Below, piece by piece: positions 1-8,543 of a stretch of 64,000 bases of DNA. Every line of letters begins with the position of its first letter. Within the stretch, counting starts at the first letter, position 1. The translations under genes were made by a program, and so were the position numbers. Origin of the DNA: Hyphomonadaceae bacterium (GTDB taxonomy: Bacteria; Pseudomonadota; Alphaproteobacteria; Caulobacterales; Aquidulcibacteraceae); NCBI GenBank assembly GCA_019636095.1, contig JAHBYF010000001.1, forward strand, positions 62,001-126,000, written 5' to 3'. A model generated the notes under the pieces. That model did no database searches and was not told the origin of the DNA. It saw only the letters and a list, made by a program, of their open reading frames with translations.

Positions 1-685
1 CGGCATTGGGTGGGCCGATGATGGCGATGCGGAAGCCGTCGCGGATGCGCTCGCCACGGTGGGCGTCGTTGAGGTGATGGCCCATGTCGTCGGCCAGGGC
101 CTGAAGGATCGGTCCGGCCCGCTGCGCCAGCGCTCCTGGGAGGTCCTCGTCCGGGAAATCGATCTCCGCTTCGATCAGGGCGGCTGCCTCGATCAGGCGG
201 CCACGCCAGCCCTCGTAGACGGCGCTGAGAGCCCCGCGCCGCTGGCGGAGCGCTTGGCGGCGCTGGCCTTCGGTTTCGGCGTCCACGAGGTCGGCCAGGC
301 CCTCGGCTTCGGCCAGGTCGAGCTTGCCGTTCTCGAAGGCGCGACGGGTGTATTCGCCCGGCTCCGCTGGCCGGACGCCAGGCTGGCTCAGGGCGGCGTC
401 TACGACCGCGGCGATGACCGCCGAACCGCCGTGGATGTGGAGTTCGACGACATCTTCGCCGGTGAAACTGTGGGGTCCTGGAAACCAGAGCGCCAGGCCG
501 TCATCGAGCGAGACGCCGGTCCGTGGATCGCAGAAGGCTTCGCGCGTCGCCATGCGTGGCTTGGGCAAATCGCGGGCTGTCAGCGCGCTCAGCGTGGCGC
601 CAGCGGCGGGTCCTGACAGCCGGATCACCGCGACGCCGGCGCGGCCAGCGCCGGTCGCAAGCGCGACGATGGTCTCCGGTTTCAT
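1..685 (-). CDS. mnmE: tRNA modification GTPase MnmE, N-terminal part (cut by window edge)
   Basis: MnmE works with MnmG to modify the wobble uridine (U34) of several tRNAs, using GTP and a formyl-folate donor. The 228 visible codons start at the ATG at 683-685. They show the N-terminal folate-binding domain (IVALATG near residue 6, [12 protein letters not shown] at 76-87) and the start of the helical domain with the family run [20 protein letters not shown]. The frame is open at the window edge just as the GTPase P-loop begins (IIGPPNA). The G domain and C-terminus are outside. It lies 20 bp after the DUF6489-like gene, so the two are probably cotranscribed. The identification is firm; only the truncation limits it. 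Confidence 0.95.
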   Translation of the reverse strand, partial: MKPETIVALATGAGRAGVAVIRLSGPAAGATLSALTARDLPKPRMATREAFCDPRTGVSLDDGLALWFPGPHSFTGEDVVELHIHGGSAVIAAVVDAALSQPGVRPAEPGEYTRRAFENGKLDLAEAEGLADLVDAETEGQRRQALRQRRGALSAVYEGWRGRLIEAAALIEAEIDFPDEDLPGALAQRAGPILQALADDMGHHLNDAHRGERIRDGFRIAIIGPPNA

Positions 686-705
686 GTGAAAACGCCTAAA
701 GCCGG

Positions 706-966
706 TTAGGGCTTTTCACGTGGAGCAGCGGCTGTCGCGGCGGCCGTCACGCCAGAGGTCATCAGCTTCACGAAGGCGTCCTGGGCCTGCGTGCCGACGC
801 TCATCCACGAGCTCATCATCGACTCGCCGCTCATCAGCGCGAGGTTCTTTTCCATGCGCTTTCCCATCTCGGCGACGAGCGCTTCGTTGATCGGCGTGAC
901 ATCCGGCAGGCCCATGAAGCGGCGCGCTTCCTCCGGCGAGCATTCGACATTGACGGTGAACTTCAT
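706..966 (-). CDS. small conserved protein, DUF6489-like
   Basis: The product is an 86-residue acidic protein with no signal peptide or membrane segment. The N-terminus ([17 protein letters not shown], then [10 protein letters not shown]) resembles the alphaproteobacterial DUF6489 family, whose function is not known to me. The middle is Met-rich and the tail is Ala-rich, ending in PREKP. It is directly upstream of mnmE with a 20 bp gap, so it probably heads an mnmE transcript. Its tendency to be short and amphipathic could suit a phasin-like or helical partner, but nothing in the sequence proves that. The reading frame is convincing; the family name is from memory of its conserved start. Confidence 0.65.
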   Translation of the reverse strand: MKFTVNVECSPEEARRFMGLPDVTPINEALVAEMGKRMEKNLALMSGESMMSSWMSVGTQAQDAFVKLMTSGVTAAATAAAPREKP

Positions 967-1045
967 AGTTTAGGTTCCTGGCCAATTCCTTCGCGCAGAT
1001 TGCGCATTGCGGGTCTATACCGCGCTGAGAGCTAAGGAGCGAGCT

Positions 1046-1735
1046 ATGGGTGAATGGGTTGAAGTCCAGGGTCCGGACGGGGCGTTCAAGGCGTACGTCG
1101 CGCGGCCATCGGGAACGCCCAAGGGCGCAGTCGTGGCGATCCAAGAGATATTTGGCGTCAACGCGGTGATGCGCGGCAAGGCCGACTGGCTGGCGCGCGA
1201 GGGCTTCCTGGCGGTGTCGCCGGATCTGTTCTGGCGGATCAAGCCGGGCATCGACATCACCGACCAAACCGAGGCCGAGTGGAAGCAAGCCATCGACTAC
1301 ATGAACCAGCTCGACAAGAACGCGAGCGTTCGCGACGTGCAGGCGACGCTCGATTGGGCGCGCAGCCAAGGCGTCAGCAAAGCCGGCGCGCTGGGCTATT
1401 GCATGGGCGGCTACATCGCGTTCCTGGCGGCCTGCCGGACGGATACGGACGCGACCGTCTGCTACCACGGCGGCGGCATCCACACGGCGCTCGGCGAAGC
1501 TAGCGGCATCAAGAAGCCGGTGATGCTCCACAACCCGATGAAGGACGGCTTCATCCCCGTCGAAGCGCTAAACACCATCCGCGAAACGCTTGCTGGCAAT
1601 CCGCTTGTCACTGTGTGCGAGTACGCCGAGCAGGATCACGCGTTCACGCGCGAAGGCGGCGCGCACTACGATGAAGCAGCGAAGCAACTCGCGGACGGGC
1701 GCACGATCGAGTTTTTGAACAAGGCGCTCGCATGA
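1046..1735 (+). CDS. dienelactone hydrolase family protein
   Basis: This is a cytosolic alpha/beta hydrolase of the dienelactone hydrolase type, 229 aa, with no signal peptide. The catalytic triad is recognisable as Cys119 in GYCMGG, Asp167 in KDGFI and His198 in DHAF, with the family Glu in QEIFG at about residue 34. The ATG at 1046 is preceded by an AAGGAG-type ribosome binding site; an upstream in-frame start at 1007 would add 13 residues without homology. Its stop overlaps the start of the next gene (ATGA at 1732-1735), implying translational coupling with the phosphodiesterase. The natural substrate cannot be read from the sequence; family members hydrolyse lactones and esters. A second, exported paralogue lies at 28372-29247. 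Confidence 0.87.
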   Translation: MGEWVEVQGPDGAFKAYVARPSGTPKGAVVAIQEIFGVNAVMRGKADWLAREGFLAVSPDLFWRIKPGIDITDQTEAEWKQAIDYMNQLDKNASVRDVQATLDWARSQGVSKAGALGYCMGGYIAFLAACRTDTDATVCYHGGGIHTALGEASGIKKPVMLHNPMKDGFIPVEALNTIRETLAGNPLVTVCEYAEQDHAFTREGGAHYDEAAKQLADGRTIEFLNKALA

Positions 1736-2613
1736 AATGGTTCTGTGCTGCGCTGCTAGGAGCACTGGCTCTGGCGGCGTGCGAGCAGCAGCGCGACTTC
1801 GGGTCTGAGGTCCAGCAGGTCGGCGCGCCTGCGAACTTGCCGGCATACTTCGATTGCTTGCGCGATCACGGCTTCACGGCGGTCTCAGCGCATCGTGGCG
1901 GACCTGCGCCCGGCTTTGCCGAGAATGCTATCCCGACGTTCGAGAACACGCTGCGCATTGCGCCCGGCGCGTTTCTGGAAGTCGACATCTCGCAGACGGC
2001 CGATGGCGTACTCGTGCTCATGCACGACGATCGCGCCGAGCGCACAACGACCGGCTCAGGTGCGCTGGCCGATCTCGACATGGCGCAGCTCTTGGCTTTC
2101 CAACTTGAGGATGATCGCGGTCAGCGCGTCGACGCACGCGTGCCGACTTTGGCGGAGGCGCTTGAGTGGGCGGACGGCAAGACCGTGCTCGAGCTCGACA
2201 TCAAGCGCAGCGTGCGATTCGAAGATGTGGTCGCCGCGGTTGAAGCAGCGAACGCGATGAGCCGCGTGATCTTCGTGACCTACAGCGTCGATGGCGCAGC
2301 ACGCCTGGCGCGCCTCGCGCCGCAGGCGATGATCTACACGACGATCTCCAACGAGCGCGAACTCGATACGCTGGATCGCCGTGGCGTCGATCTCGCGCGC
2401 ATCGTCGCGTGGACGGGCACGGATACGCCGCCAGCTTCGCTTGTGGAGGCGCTTGCGGCGCGCGGTGTGGAGACGCGCTTCGGTATGTTCGGCGAGGGCC
2501 GCAACTACGCCGACGCGGCGAGGGCGCACGCCCAGATCGTCGCTGTTGAAGACGCGGAAGAGGCGGCGCGTGATCTCGGTGCGAGCGCGCTTCAGTGCGT
2601 GACAGCTGGATGA
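1732..2613 (+). CDS. glycerophosphodiester phosphodiesterase family lipoprotein
   Basis: The 293 aa product belongs to the GDPD family, which cleaves glycerophosphodiesters to glycerol 3-phosphate and an alcohol. The N-terminus is a lipoprotein signal with lipobox LAAC, so the mature protein should be a membrane-anchored periplasmic enzyme. The catalytic pattern is intact: His54-Arg55 in AHRGG, Glu71 in PTFENTL, Glu83 and Asp85 in LEVDIS, and His98 in MHDD. It overlaps the stop of the dienelactone hydrolase gene by ATGA. The two may serve lipid or ester turnover, but that link is inferred only from coupling. The C-terminal half matches the TIM-barrel family more loosely than the start. Confidence 0.85.
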   Translation: MKWFCAALLGALALAACEQQRDFGSEVQQVGAPANLPAYFDCLRDHGFTAVSAHRGGPAPGFAENAIPTFENTLRIAPGAFLEVDISQTADGVLVLMHDDRAERTTTGSGALADLDMAQLLAFQLEDDRGQRVDARVPTLAEALEWADGKTVLELDIKRSVRFEDVVAAVEAANAMSRVIFVTYSVDGAARLARLAPQAMIYTTISNERELDTLDRRGVDLARIVAWTGTDTPPASLVEALAARGVETRFGMFGEGRNYADAARAHAQIVAVEDAEEAARDLGASALQCVTAG

Positions 2614-2659
2614 GGGCGCTCGGCGTTCCTAAGTCAGCGGTCTAAGCGCGGAGCCTCCC

Positions 2660-3628
2660 ATGAAAGCGATACGTCTCGAACGGAACGGCGGACCCGAAGT
2701 CCTCGCCCTCGCCGATCTGCCAACACCTGAACCTGGCGCCAATGAAGTGCGTGTGCGCCATCACGCGATTGGTGTGAACTTCATCGACACGTATCAGCGC
2801 TCGGGCCTCTACAAGATCGGTTTGCCGAGTGGCCTTGGCCTTGAAGCGGCTGGTGTTGTTGAAGCCGTCGGCGCAAACGTCAGGCGCTTCAAGCAGGGCG
2901 ACCGCATCGTTTATGCGGGCGGGCCGCTTGGCGCTTACGCGGAAGCAAATGTCGTGAACGAGACGCGCGCGGTGAAGCTGCCGGATGCAATTCCGTTCGA
3001 CATCGCAGCCGCCTCTTTGCTCAAAGGCATGACTGCACGTTTTCTTTTGCGTAAGACGTTTCGCGTGGAACGCGGACATGACGTTGTGATCCACGCAGCA
3101 GCCGGCGGCGTTGGTCAGATCGCCGTGCAGTGGGCAAAGCATCTCGGCGCCAATGTCATCGCTGTTGTTGGAAGCGATGCGAAAGCAGAGATCGTGAAAT
3201 CACTCGGCGCTGATCACACCATCATCACGTCGCGCGATGACATCGCCAAGCGCGTGCGCGAGATCACCGGCATTGGCGCGCATGTTGTCTATGATAGCGT
3301 CGGCAAGGATACGTTCATGGCGTCGCTCGATAGCTTGCGCCCGCTGGGAATGATGGTGAGCTTTGGCAATGCGTCGGGACCGGCAAGTCCGATCCCGCCG
3401 TCAGCACTGCAACAACGCGGCTCGCTCTTCCTTACGCGGCCAACGCTGTTTCATTACACGGCGACCGTGGAGCAGCTCGACGAAACATCGGCGGATCTGT
3501 TCGATGTGCTCGCGTCGGGCGCGGTGAAGATCGCGGCGCCAACGCGCTACGCGCTGGCCGACGCCGCGCAGGCTCATCATGATCTCGAGTCGCGCAAGAC
3601 GACGGGTAGCTTGGTGCTGACGCCGTAG
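2660..3628 (+). CDS. NADPH:quinone oxidoreductase, zinc-free MDR family
   Basis: This 322 aa protein is a zinc-independent medium-chain dehydrogenase/reductase of the quinone oxidoreductase (Qor) type. The opening KAIRLERNGGPEVL and the segment NFIDTYQRSGLY are typical of Qor. The Rossmann nucleotide-binding motif AAGGVGQIAVQWAK lies around residues 150-165, and no zinc-binding cysteines are present. It reduces quinones with NADPH in the cytosol. A good AGCCTCCC-type spacer precedes the ATG at 2660, although the Shine-Dalgarno match is weak. The gene faces the GST gene convergently across a 109 bp gap that contains a REP-like inverted repeat. Substrate preference cannot be judged. Confidence 0.87.
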   Translation: MKAIRLERNGGPEVLALADLPTPEPGANEVRVRHHAIGVNFIDTYQRSGLYKIGLPSGLGLEAAGVVEAVGANVRRFKQGDRIVYAGGPLGAYAEANVVNETRAVKLPDAIPFDIAAASLLKGMTARFLLRKTFRVERGHDVVIHAAAGGVGQIAVQWAKHLGANVIAVVGSDAKAEIVKSLGADHTIITSRDDIAKRVREITGIGAHVVYDSVGKDTFMASLDSLRPLGMMVSFGNASGPASPIPPSALQQRGSLFLTRPTLFHYTATVEQLDETSADLFDVLASGAVKIAAPTRYALADAAQAHHDLESRKTTGSLVLTP

Positions 3629-3646
3629 TCAGCGACGGTGCGTGGC

Positions 3647-3728
3647 GTCGTGCTTCGACGGGCTCGCATGACGCCAATTCTGGCGCCGGCGTCTCAGTAG
3701 CGTCACCCTGAGGTTGTCGAAGGGCGAC
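3647..3728. repeat. REP-like imperfect inverted repeat
   Basis: Two arms, 3647-3673 and 3701-3728, are imperfect reverse complements. Both carry the core GTCG..CTTCGAC followed by CTC and then TGACG when read in the same sense. The 27-nt spacer includes the palindrome TGGCGCC. Motifs of the form 'CACCCTGAGG..GTCGAAGGG' recur in intergenic DNA of many alphaproteobacteria, so this looks like a repetitive extragenic palindrome. It fills the gap between two convergent genes (qor-like and GST), where it may also act as a transcript end. I see only one copy in this window. Confidence 0.5.
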
Positions 3729-3737
3729 GTCTCGATC

Positions 3738-4343
3738 TCACTTCACTGCGGCCGCGCGCTGAAAGGCAGGCCGCTGCCAGAGATTGTCGACGTAAGCGCG
3801 CACAGGCGAAGGAATGTCGGCTTCGATGCCGGCGAACTTGGCGCCGGTGACAATGTACGAGACCGAGATGTCCGCGGCGGTGAAGCGATCCGCGGCGATG
3901 TAGGGTTTGCCGTCAAGGCATTGGCCGACGAATTCTAGGCGCTTCAAGATTGCCGTCTTGAGATATCCCGCTGTCCAATTTTGCTTTTGATCGTCCGGCG
4001 CCATGAAGCGTGTGGCGACGAGGGGGTTGCCGTAGGCTGCGACGCCAGCTTCGCCGAAAAGCAAGAACTGCAAGTAGCTTGCATAGCCCGGCTCGTTCGG
4101 TCTCACTTCGAGATCGGTCGGGCCGTACTTCGCCATGATGTAAATCATCATCGCGACAGACTCGATCATGCGCACATCGCCATCGATCATCGCTGGTACG
4201 GTGCGGAGCGGGTTCACGGCTTTGAACTCATCGCTCGGCTTGAAGAACGACGCTTCCGCCGTTTCGTAAGGCACGCCCATCTCTTCGCAAAGCCACAGCA
4301 CGCGCAGCGAACGTGCGCCTTGTGAGTGGTAGACTTTGAGCAT
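3738..4343 (-). CDS. glutathione S-transferase family protein
   Basis: The 201 aa product has an N-terminal thioredoxin-like GST domain (MLKVYHSQGARSLRVLW, with Ser in the usual catalytic zone near residues 7-12). The glutathione-site motif follows: VPAMIDGDVRMIES, the cis-Pro and Glu-Ser pair near residues 49-62. The C-terminal half is all-helical and ends with the N-capping-type motif FTAADISVSYIV typical of GSTs. It is a cytosolic conjugating or peroxidase-type enzyme; the substrate is unknown. The length fits the family. It is separated from rho by the rho terminator and is likely transcribed alone. Confidence 0.88.
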   Translation of the reverse strand: MLKVYHSQGARSLRVLWLCEEMGVPYETAEASFFKPSDEFKAVNPLRTVPAMIDGDVRMIESVAMMIYIMAKYGPTDLEVRPNEPGYASYLQFLLFGEAGVAAYGNPLVATRFMAPDDQKQNWTAGYLKTAILKRLEFVGQCLDGKPYIAADRFTAADISVSYIVTGAKFAGIEADIPSPVRAYVDNLWQRPAFQRAAAVK

Positions 4344-4391
4344 GGGCGTCCCTCCGTTGGCCGGGCCAATAGCATCTCGCGGGGAGGGCGC

Positions 4392-4424
4392 AAAATGAAA
4401 GAGGCGCGACTTGCGCCGCGCCTC
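4392..4424 (-). terminator. intrinsic terminator downstream of rho
   Basis: On the minus strand the stem GAGGCGCG (4417-4424) pairs with CGCGCCTC (4401-4408) around an 8-nt loop. It is followed by a T-rich stretch (TTTCATTTT, 4392-4400). It lies 26 bp past the rho stop codon and before the GST start, so it probably ends the rho transcript. It is a standard Rho-independent signal. Confidence 0.72.
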
Positions 4425-4449
4425 TCAGGTTCACCGCTATCGGGTGACG

Positions 4450-5742
4450 TTAGGTGTTCATCGACTGGAAGAAGTCGTCGTTGTTCTTCGAACTCTTGAG
4501 CTTATCAAGCAGGAACTCGATCGCGTCCTGGGTGCCCATTGGGCTGAGGATGCGGCGGAGCACGTACATCTTCTGCAGGTGTTCCTTCGGCGTGATGAGT
4601 TCGTCCTTCCGCGTGCCGGATTTGAGCACGTCGATGGCCGGGAAGATGCGGCGGTCCGCGACTTTGCGGTCGAGCTGGAGTTCGCTGTTACCCGTACCCT
4701 TGAACTCTTCGAAGATGACTTCGTCCATGCGCGAGCCAGTATCGATGAGGGCCGTCGCGATGATGGTGAGCGAGCCGCCTTCTTCGAGATTGCGCGCCGC
4801 GCCGAAGAAACGCTTTGGGCGTTGCAGTGCGTTGGCGTCGACGCCGCCGGTGAGCACCTTGCCGGAAGAGGGCACAACCGTGTTGTAGGCGCGACCGAGA
4901 CGGGTGATGGAGTCGAGCAGGATGACCACGTCCTTGCCGTGCTCCGCGAGACGTTTCGCTTTCTCGATTACCATTTCTGCGACTGCGACGTGGCGCGTGG
5001 CAGGTTCATCGAACGTCGAGGCGACGACTTCGCCCTTCACGCTTCGCTGCATGTCGGTGACTTCTTCCGGACGTTCGTCAATCAGCAGAACGATGAGAAA
5101 CACTTCCGGGTGGTTGGCTTCAACCGCCTTGGCGATGTTCTGCATGATGACGGTTTTGCCCGTCCGCGGCTGCGCGACGATGAGAGAGCGCTGGCCTTTG
5201 CCAATTGGCGCGACGATGTCGATGATGCGGCCGGTCTTGTCTTTGATCGTCGGGTCGTCGAGCTCCATCTTCAGGCGCTCGGTCGGGTAGAGCGGCGTCA
5301 AGTTGTCGAAGTGGACCTTGTGGCGGACGCGCTCGGGGTCCTCGAAATTGACAGAGTTGACCTTGGTCAGCGCGAAATAGCGTTCGCCGTCCTTCGGCGA
5401 TTTGATCTGGCCTTCGACGGTGTCGCCTGTGCGCAAACCGAATTTACGGATCTGTTGCGGCGAGACGTAAATGTCGTCCGGGCCCGGCAGGTAGTTTGAT
5501 TGCGGCGAGCGCAGGAAACCAAAACCGTCCGGCAGAATTTCAACGACGCCGGCGCCGCCAATCTCAACGCCGCGCTCGGCGACAGATTTCAGGATCGCAA
5601 ACATCATGTCTTGGCTGCGCAGCGTGTTCGCACCCTCGATCTCGAGGGATTCGGCGAGCGCCAGCAGTTCAGCTGGCGGCTTACGCTTGAGCTCTTGCAG
5701 CGTGAGGGAAGTGAGCTCTTCGATTGCTTGTTCGTCAGTCAT
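4450..5742 (-). CDS. rho: transcription termination factor Rho
   Basis: Rho is the hexameric RNA-dependent ATPase that releases transcripts at Rho-dependent terminators. The 430 aa product has the N-terminal helical domain, an RNA-binding cold-shock-like domain ([21 protein letters not shown]) and a RecA-like motor with Walker A QPRTGKT. It also has the segment [12 protein letters not shown] and [14 protein letters not shown] chose the ATG at 5740-5742 because the frame upstream encodes no Rho-like sequence. The gene follows hemJ on the same strand after a 181 bp leader that contains a C/U-rich tract resembling a rut site, so autoregulation by premature termination is plausible. An intrinsic terminator follows the gene. 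Confidence 0.98.
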   Translation of the reverse strand: MTDEQAIEELTSLTLQELKRKPPAELLALAESLEIEGANTLRSQDMMFAILKSVAERGVEIGGAGVVEILPDGFGFLRSPQSNYLPGPDDIYVSPQQIRKFGLRTGDTVEGQIKSPKDGERYFALTKVNSVNFEDPERVRHKVHFDNLTPLYPTERLKMELDDPTIKDKTGRIIDIVAPIGKGQRSLIVAQPRTGKTVIMQNIAKAVEANHPEVFLIVLLIDERPEEVTDMQRSVKGEVVASTFDEPATRHVAVAEMVIEKAKRLAEHGKDVVILLDSITRLGRAYNTVVPSSGKVLTGGVDANALQRPKRFFGAARNLEEGGSLTIIATALIDTGSRMDEVIFEEFKGTGNSELQLDRKVADRRIFPAIDVLKSGTRKDELITPKEHLQKMYVLRRILSPMGTQDAIEFLLDKLKSSKNNDDFFQSMNT

Positions 5743-5786
5743 AGATTTTTCTCGGGTGTCCTGGACCCGGGCGCACGTTTGGCGCC

Positions 5787-5812
5787 GGGAAGGACGGAAG
5801 ATGGAAGGAGAA
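5787..5812 (-). promoter_or_regulatory. C/U-rich, G-poor tract in the rho leader (rut-like)
   Basis: Read on the minus strand, the 26 nt at 5812-5787 consist of pyrimidines with only one G and one A outside YC-type steps (TTCTCCTTCCATCTTCCGTC and on). This is the composition Rho prefers to load on. It sits 45-70 nt upstream of the rho start codon. Known rho genes are autoregulated through termination in the leader; here the role is inferred from composition and position only. Confidence 0.4.
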
Positions 5813-5923
5813 CCGGCGGTTAGGAAAAATTGGCTGGCGCCGCCGTCGCGAGCATGCCGAAGCACGCAAGAACAGCCACACCACACCGCGCGGGGAGCGT
5901 CAAGCCGCTGAACGCCTCAGGTG

Positions 5924-6394
5924 TCAGGGTTCCAGCGTCGCCAGCAGGACCACCGCGATTGCCACGAGGAAGGGCACCTCGCTCATCAACCGCCAGTAAC
6001 GCTCGGAGTGCCGTCTTTGCCCTAAGGCGAGCCTGCGGCCCTCTGCAGATAGGAAGCCGTGGTAGCCCGACAAGCCTAACACAAGGATAAGCTTGGCCCA
6101 GAACCAGTGGGGGACCGCGGCTACGATGTCGCCAAACGGGCGCTCCCAATCGGGCACCAGGTAGGTTGCGAACAGGAAAAGCCCGAAGGACCATGCCAGG
6201 ATGATGCTTGGCGTAAGGATGATCATCCGCAAATTGCGGGCGGCTTTCAGCATGGTCTGCTCAAGCTCACCACCTGGTTGCGACGATGTTATGTAAGCAT
6301 AGAAACGCGGCAGCATCAGCAAGCCGGACACCCAAGCAATCACAGCGATGATGTGGAGCCCGCGGGCGAGATCGTATCCGATCACGTGTTGCAT
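5924..6394 (-). CDS. hemJ: protoporphyrinogen IX oxidase HemJ
   Basis: HemJ converts protoporphyrinogen IX to protoporphyrin IX in the inner membrane, the step just before ferrochelatase. The 156 aa product has four hydrophobic segments (about 11-36, 58-81, 96-116 and 138-154). It keeps the conserved histidines His14 (GLHIIA) and His112 (GYHGF), plus the pattern WVSGLLMLPRFY. The ATG at 6392-6394 overlaps the hemH stop as ATGA, so I prefer it to an upstream in-frame start that lies inside hemH. Position between hemH and rho matches related alphaproteobacteria. Older names are UPF0093 or CopD-like protein. Confidence 0.92.
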   Translation of the reverse strand: MQHVIGYDLARGLHIIAVIAWVSGLLMLPRFYAYITSSQPGGELEQTMLKAARNLRMIILTPSIILAWSFGLFLFATYLVPDWERPFGDIVAAVPHWFWAKLILVLGLSGYHGFLSAEGRRLALGQRRHSERYWRLMSEVPFLVAIAVVLLATLEP

Positions 6395-7509
6395 CAGCGC
6401 ACGTCTCCCGAACTGGCAGTGGCCTGGGCGCAAAGTCCACGCTCGGCAGGGCAGAATCGCCCGCCGGTCTCCGACTGCACTTTACCCGGCGCCGACAAGG
6501 CGCGCTCGGCCAAATCCGCCAGCGCGTCGATGAAGCGCGGGTCCGGTCCGAGCGCAGGGGCTCGGAGGTAGAATGGCAGGTTCAGTTGTTTGGCAAGTTG
6601 AGCGTACTCAATATCCAACTCGACCAGCGTTTCGACGTGCTCGGAAACGAAGGCTATGGGCGAGATAAGCAGCCCGGCGCTGTCTTTACCCGCGTTGTGA
6701 ATTTCCTCTTCCGTCGAGGGGCCGATCCATTTGAGGGGGCCAACGCGCGATTGATAGCAGGTGCGCACATCCCAATCGGCCGGAAGCAGTTTGCGCACTG
6801 CGGCGACGCTCCGGTCGACTTGCCATTGATAAGGATCGCCGCGGTTGATCACGCGCTGCGGCAAGCCGTGTGCCGAGAAGAGGAGACGAGGTGAGGCAGG
6901 CGAGCCAGCGTCGCGCCAAGTCTTGAGAATTGAATCTGCGTGGGCCTGAGCGAACTTAGCGCCGGCGGGGTAGCAGCAGATTGTCGACGCCGGCAGCTTG
7001 GAATTCTTTCGCCAAGCTTGCAGTGATGAGGCCGTCGTCGTGGTTGAGAATTGCGGATAGAGCGGTAGCAAGATCGCGTCTGTCGCGCCCCACGCCTTGG
7101 CTGCTTTGGCGGCATCCTTGGTAAAGGGCTTCCAGTAGCGCATCGCCGGGAAGCACTTGAAGGTGACGTTGCTAACGCGCTTTGCCATCGCGGATTCGAG
7201 GGCGTGCGCTTGCTTCAGCGTTTCAGGTAAGATGGGTGAGCCGCCGCCCATCAAAGCATAGTTTGCCTTCGCCAGCTTTTCGCGCGAGCCGGAGATGAGC
7301 TTCGCAAGTAAGAAGCGAAGCGGTTGCGGCAGACCGACGATCGCGTTGTCATTGAACAGATTGAACAGAAACGGCCTGACCGACTCCTGTTTGTCGGGTC
7401 CGCCGAGATTGAACAGGATGATCGCAACGCGGCGCGAAGTCATGACACGCAGGCCCGGACCTTTGTCTGGTTCGGAAGAGGGCGTGTCTTCGAGGGGCAC
7501 GGCGGTCAT
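6394..7509 (-). CDS. hemH: ferrochelatase
   Basis: Ferrochelatase inserts Fe2+ into protoporphyrin IX, the last step of haem synthesis. The 371 aa product shows ILFNLGGP near residue 31, the catalytic region FSAHGLP (211-217) and SEHVETLVELD (289-299). It is longer than minimal bacterial enzymes because of an N-terminal extension of about 20 residues and a C-terminal tail. The tail holds two cysteines, Cys353 and Cys360, which with Cys178/179 could ligate a [2Fe-2S] cluster as described for the Caulobacter enzyme; this is inference. The start overlaps the hemE stop (ATGA), and its stop overlaps hemJ, giving a coupled hemE-hemH-hemJ run. Confidence 0.97.
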   Translation of the reverse strand: MTAVPLEDTPSSEPDKGPGLRVMTSRRVAIILFNLGGPDKQESVRPFLFNLFNDNAIVGLPQPLRFLLAKLISGSREKLAKANYALMGGGSPILPETLKQAHALESAMAKRVSNVTFKCFPAMRYWKPFTKDAAKAAKAWGATDAILLPLYPQFSTTTTASSLQAWRKNSKLPASTICCYPAGAKFAQAHADSILKTWRDAGSPASPRLLFSAHGLPQRVINRGDPYQWQVDRSVAAVRKLLPADWDVRTCYQSRVGPLKWIGPSTEEEIHNAGKDSAGLLISPIAFVSEHVETLVELDIEYAQLAKQLNLPFYLRAPALGPDPRFIDALADLAERALSAPGKVQSETGGRFCPAERGLCAQATASSGDVR

Positions 7510-8543
7510 ACGCCGCCTTTCACCACTTGGATCAGTCGCGCCAAGTTTTCTGGTGTCGCGTCGGGCGTAATACCATGACCGAGATTGAAAATGTGTGGCG
7601 CGCCTTTGAAGGAAAACAACACGTCCTTCGCTGCATCCTCCAATGCTTGCCCGCCAACCACCAAGGTTTGCGGATCGAGATTGCCTTGTAGGGGCATGCC
7701 TTTCGGCACCGATGCAATCGCAAAAGAGGCTGATGTTTGGGTGTCAACGCCGAGGCCAGTGACGCCTGTTTGCTGTGCGTAAGCGGCGATCTGCGCGCCA
7801 GCGCCGCGAGGAAATCCTATGATTGGCGTCGTCACGCCGAGCTCCCGCACACGCGCGACCAGCTTCTTCGTTGGCAGGAGGATCAATTCTTCGAACAAGA
7901 CCGGCGACAGGCCTTCGGCCCAACTTTCAAATATTTGAAGGCAATCTGCGCCAGCCCTGACCTGCGCGGCCAAGTGTTGCGCCGTCATTTCGACCAGCAC
8001 GTCCAGAAGAGCATCCACATCATGCGGACGCTGATAGACGGTGCGGCGCGCAACGTCCTTATCGCCGCCACGGCCCTGCAACATGTAGGTCGCCACTGTC
8101 CACGGCGCGCCGGCGAAACCAATCAGCGCGATCTCTTTCGGGATCGCTGCCTTGATCCGCTCCACTGCTTCATAAACCGGCGCCAATCGTTGTAAGGCGC
8201 GCTGCGCATCGTCAAAGCGCCAGCTCTCGTCCTCGATCAGTGGATTAAGCCGAGGCCCTTCACCCTCAACGAACCAGACCTTCCGTCCCAGGGCGTCCGG
8301 CACAACCAAGATATCGGAAAAGAGGATCGCCGCATCTAACGGAAACCGCCTGAGCGGTTGCATCACCGCTTCGGTGGCCAGAGCAGGGGAATAGCAGAAG
8401 TCCAGGAAGCTCTTCGCTCGAGTCCGTAGCTCTCGGTACTCAGGTAAATAGCGCCCAGCCTGACGCATGATCCAAACCGGAGGAGGATCAAGTCTCTCTC
8501 CGCTCAGAACGCGCAGCAGTGCGGGAACACTTTCCCGACCCAT
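7506..8543 (-). CDS. hemE: uroporphyrinogen decarboxylase
   Basis: HemE removes four carboxyl groups from uroporphyrinogen III to give coproporphyrinogen III in the cytosol. The 345 aa product carries the signature PVWIMRQAGRYLPEY near the N-terminus. It also has the catalytic FSDILVVPDALG with its conserved Asp, GFAGAPWTVATYM, and the C-terminal FNLGHGI. I chose the ATG at 8541-8543 because it follows a GGGAAGAAG ribosome binding site and gives the usual family length; an in-frame ATG at 8633 would add 30 unrelated residues and run into the candidate origin. The gene heads the haem run and borders oriC, as in Caulobacter. Confidence 0.97.
   Translation of the reverse strand: MGRESVPALLRVLSGERLDPPPVWIMRQAGRYLPEYRELRTRAKSFLDFCYSPALATEAVMQPLRRFPLDAAILFSDILVVPDALGRKVWFVEGEGPRLNPLIEDESWRFDDAQRALQRLAPVYEAVERIKAAIPKEIALIGFAGAPWTVATYMLQGRGGDKDVARRTVYQRPHDVDALLDVLVEMTAQHLAAQVRAGADCLQIFESWAEGLSPVLFEELILLPTKKLVARVRELGVTTPIIGFPRGAGAQIAAYAQQTGVTGLGVDTQTSASFAIASVPKGMPLQGNLDPQTLVVGGQALEDAAKDVLFSFKGAPHIFNLGHGITPDATPENLARLIQVVKGGV

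Noticed and set aside
59..689. Plus-strand frames opposite mnmE
   Set aside because: The minus strand encodes a clear MnmE N-terminus over the whole stretch, so these are shadows.
4411..5499. 362-codon plus-strand frame opposite rho
   Set aside because: Antisense shadow of rho; composition is repetitive and no known domain is present.
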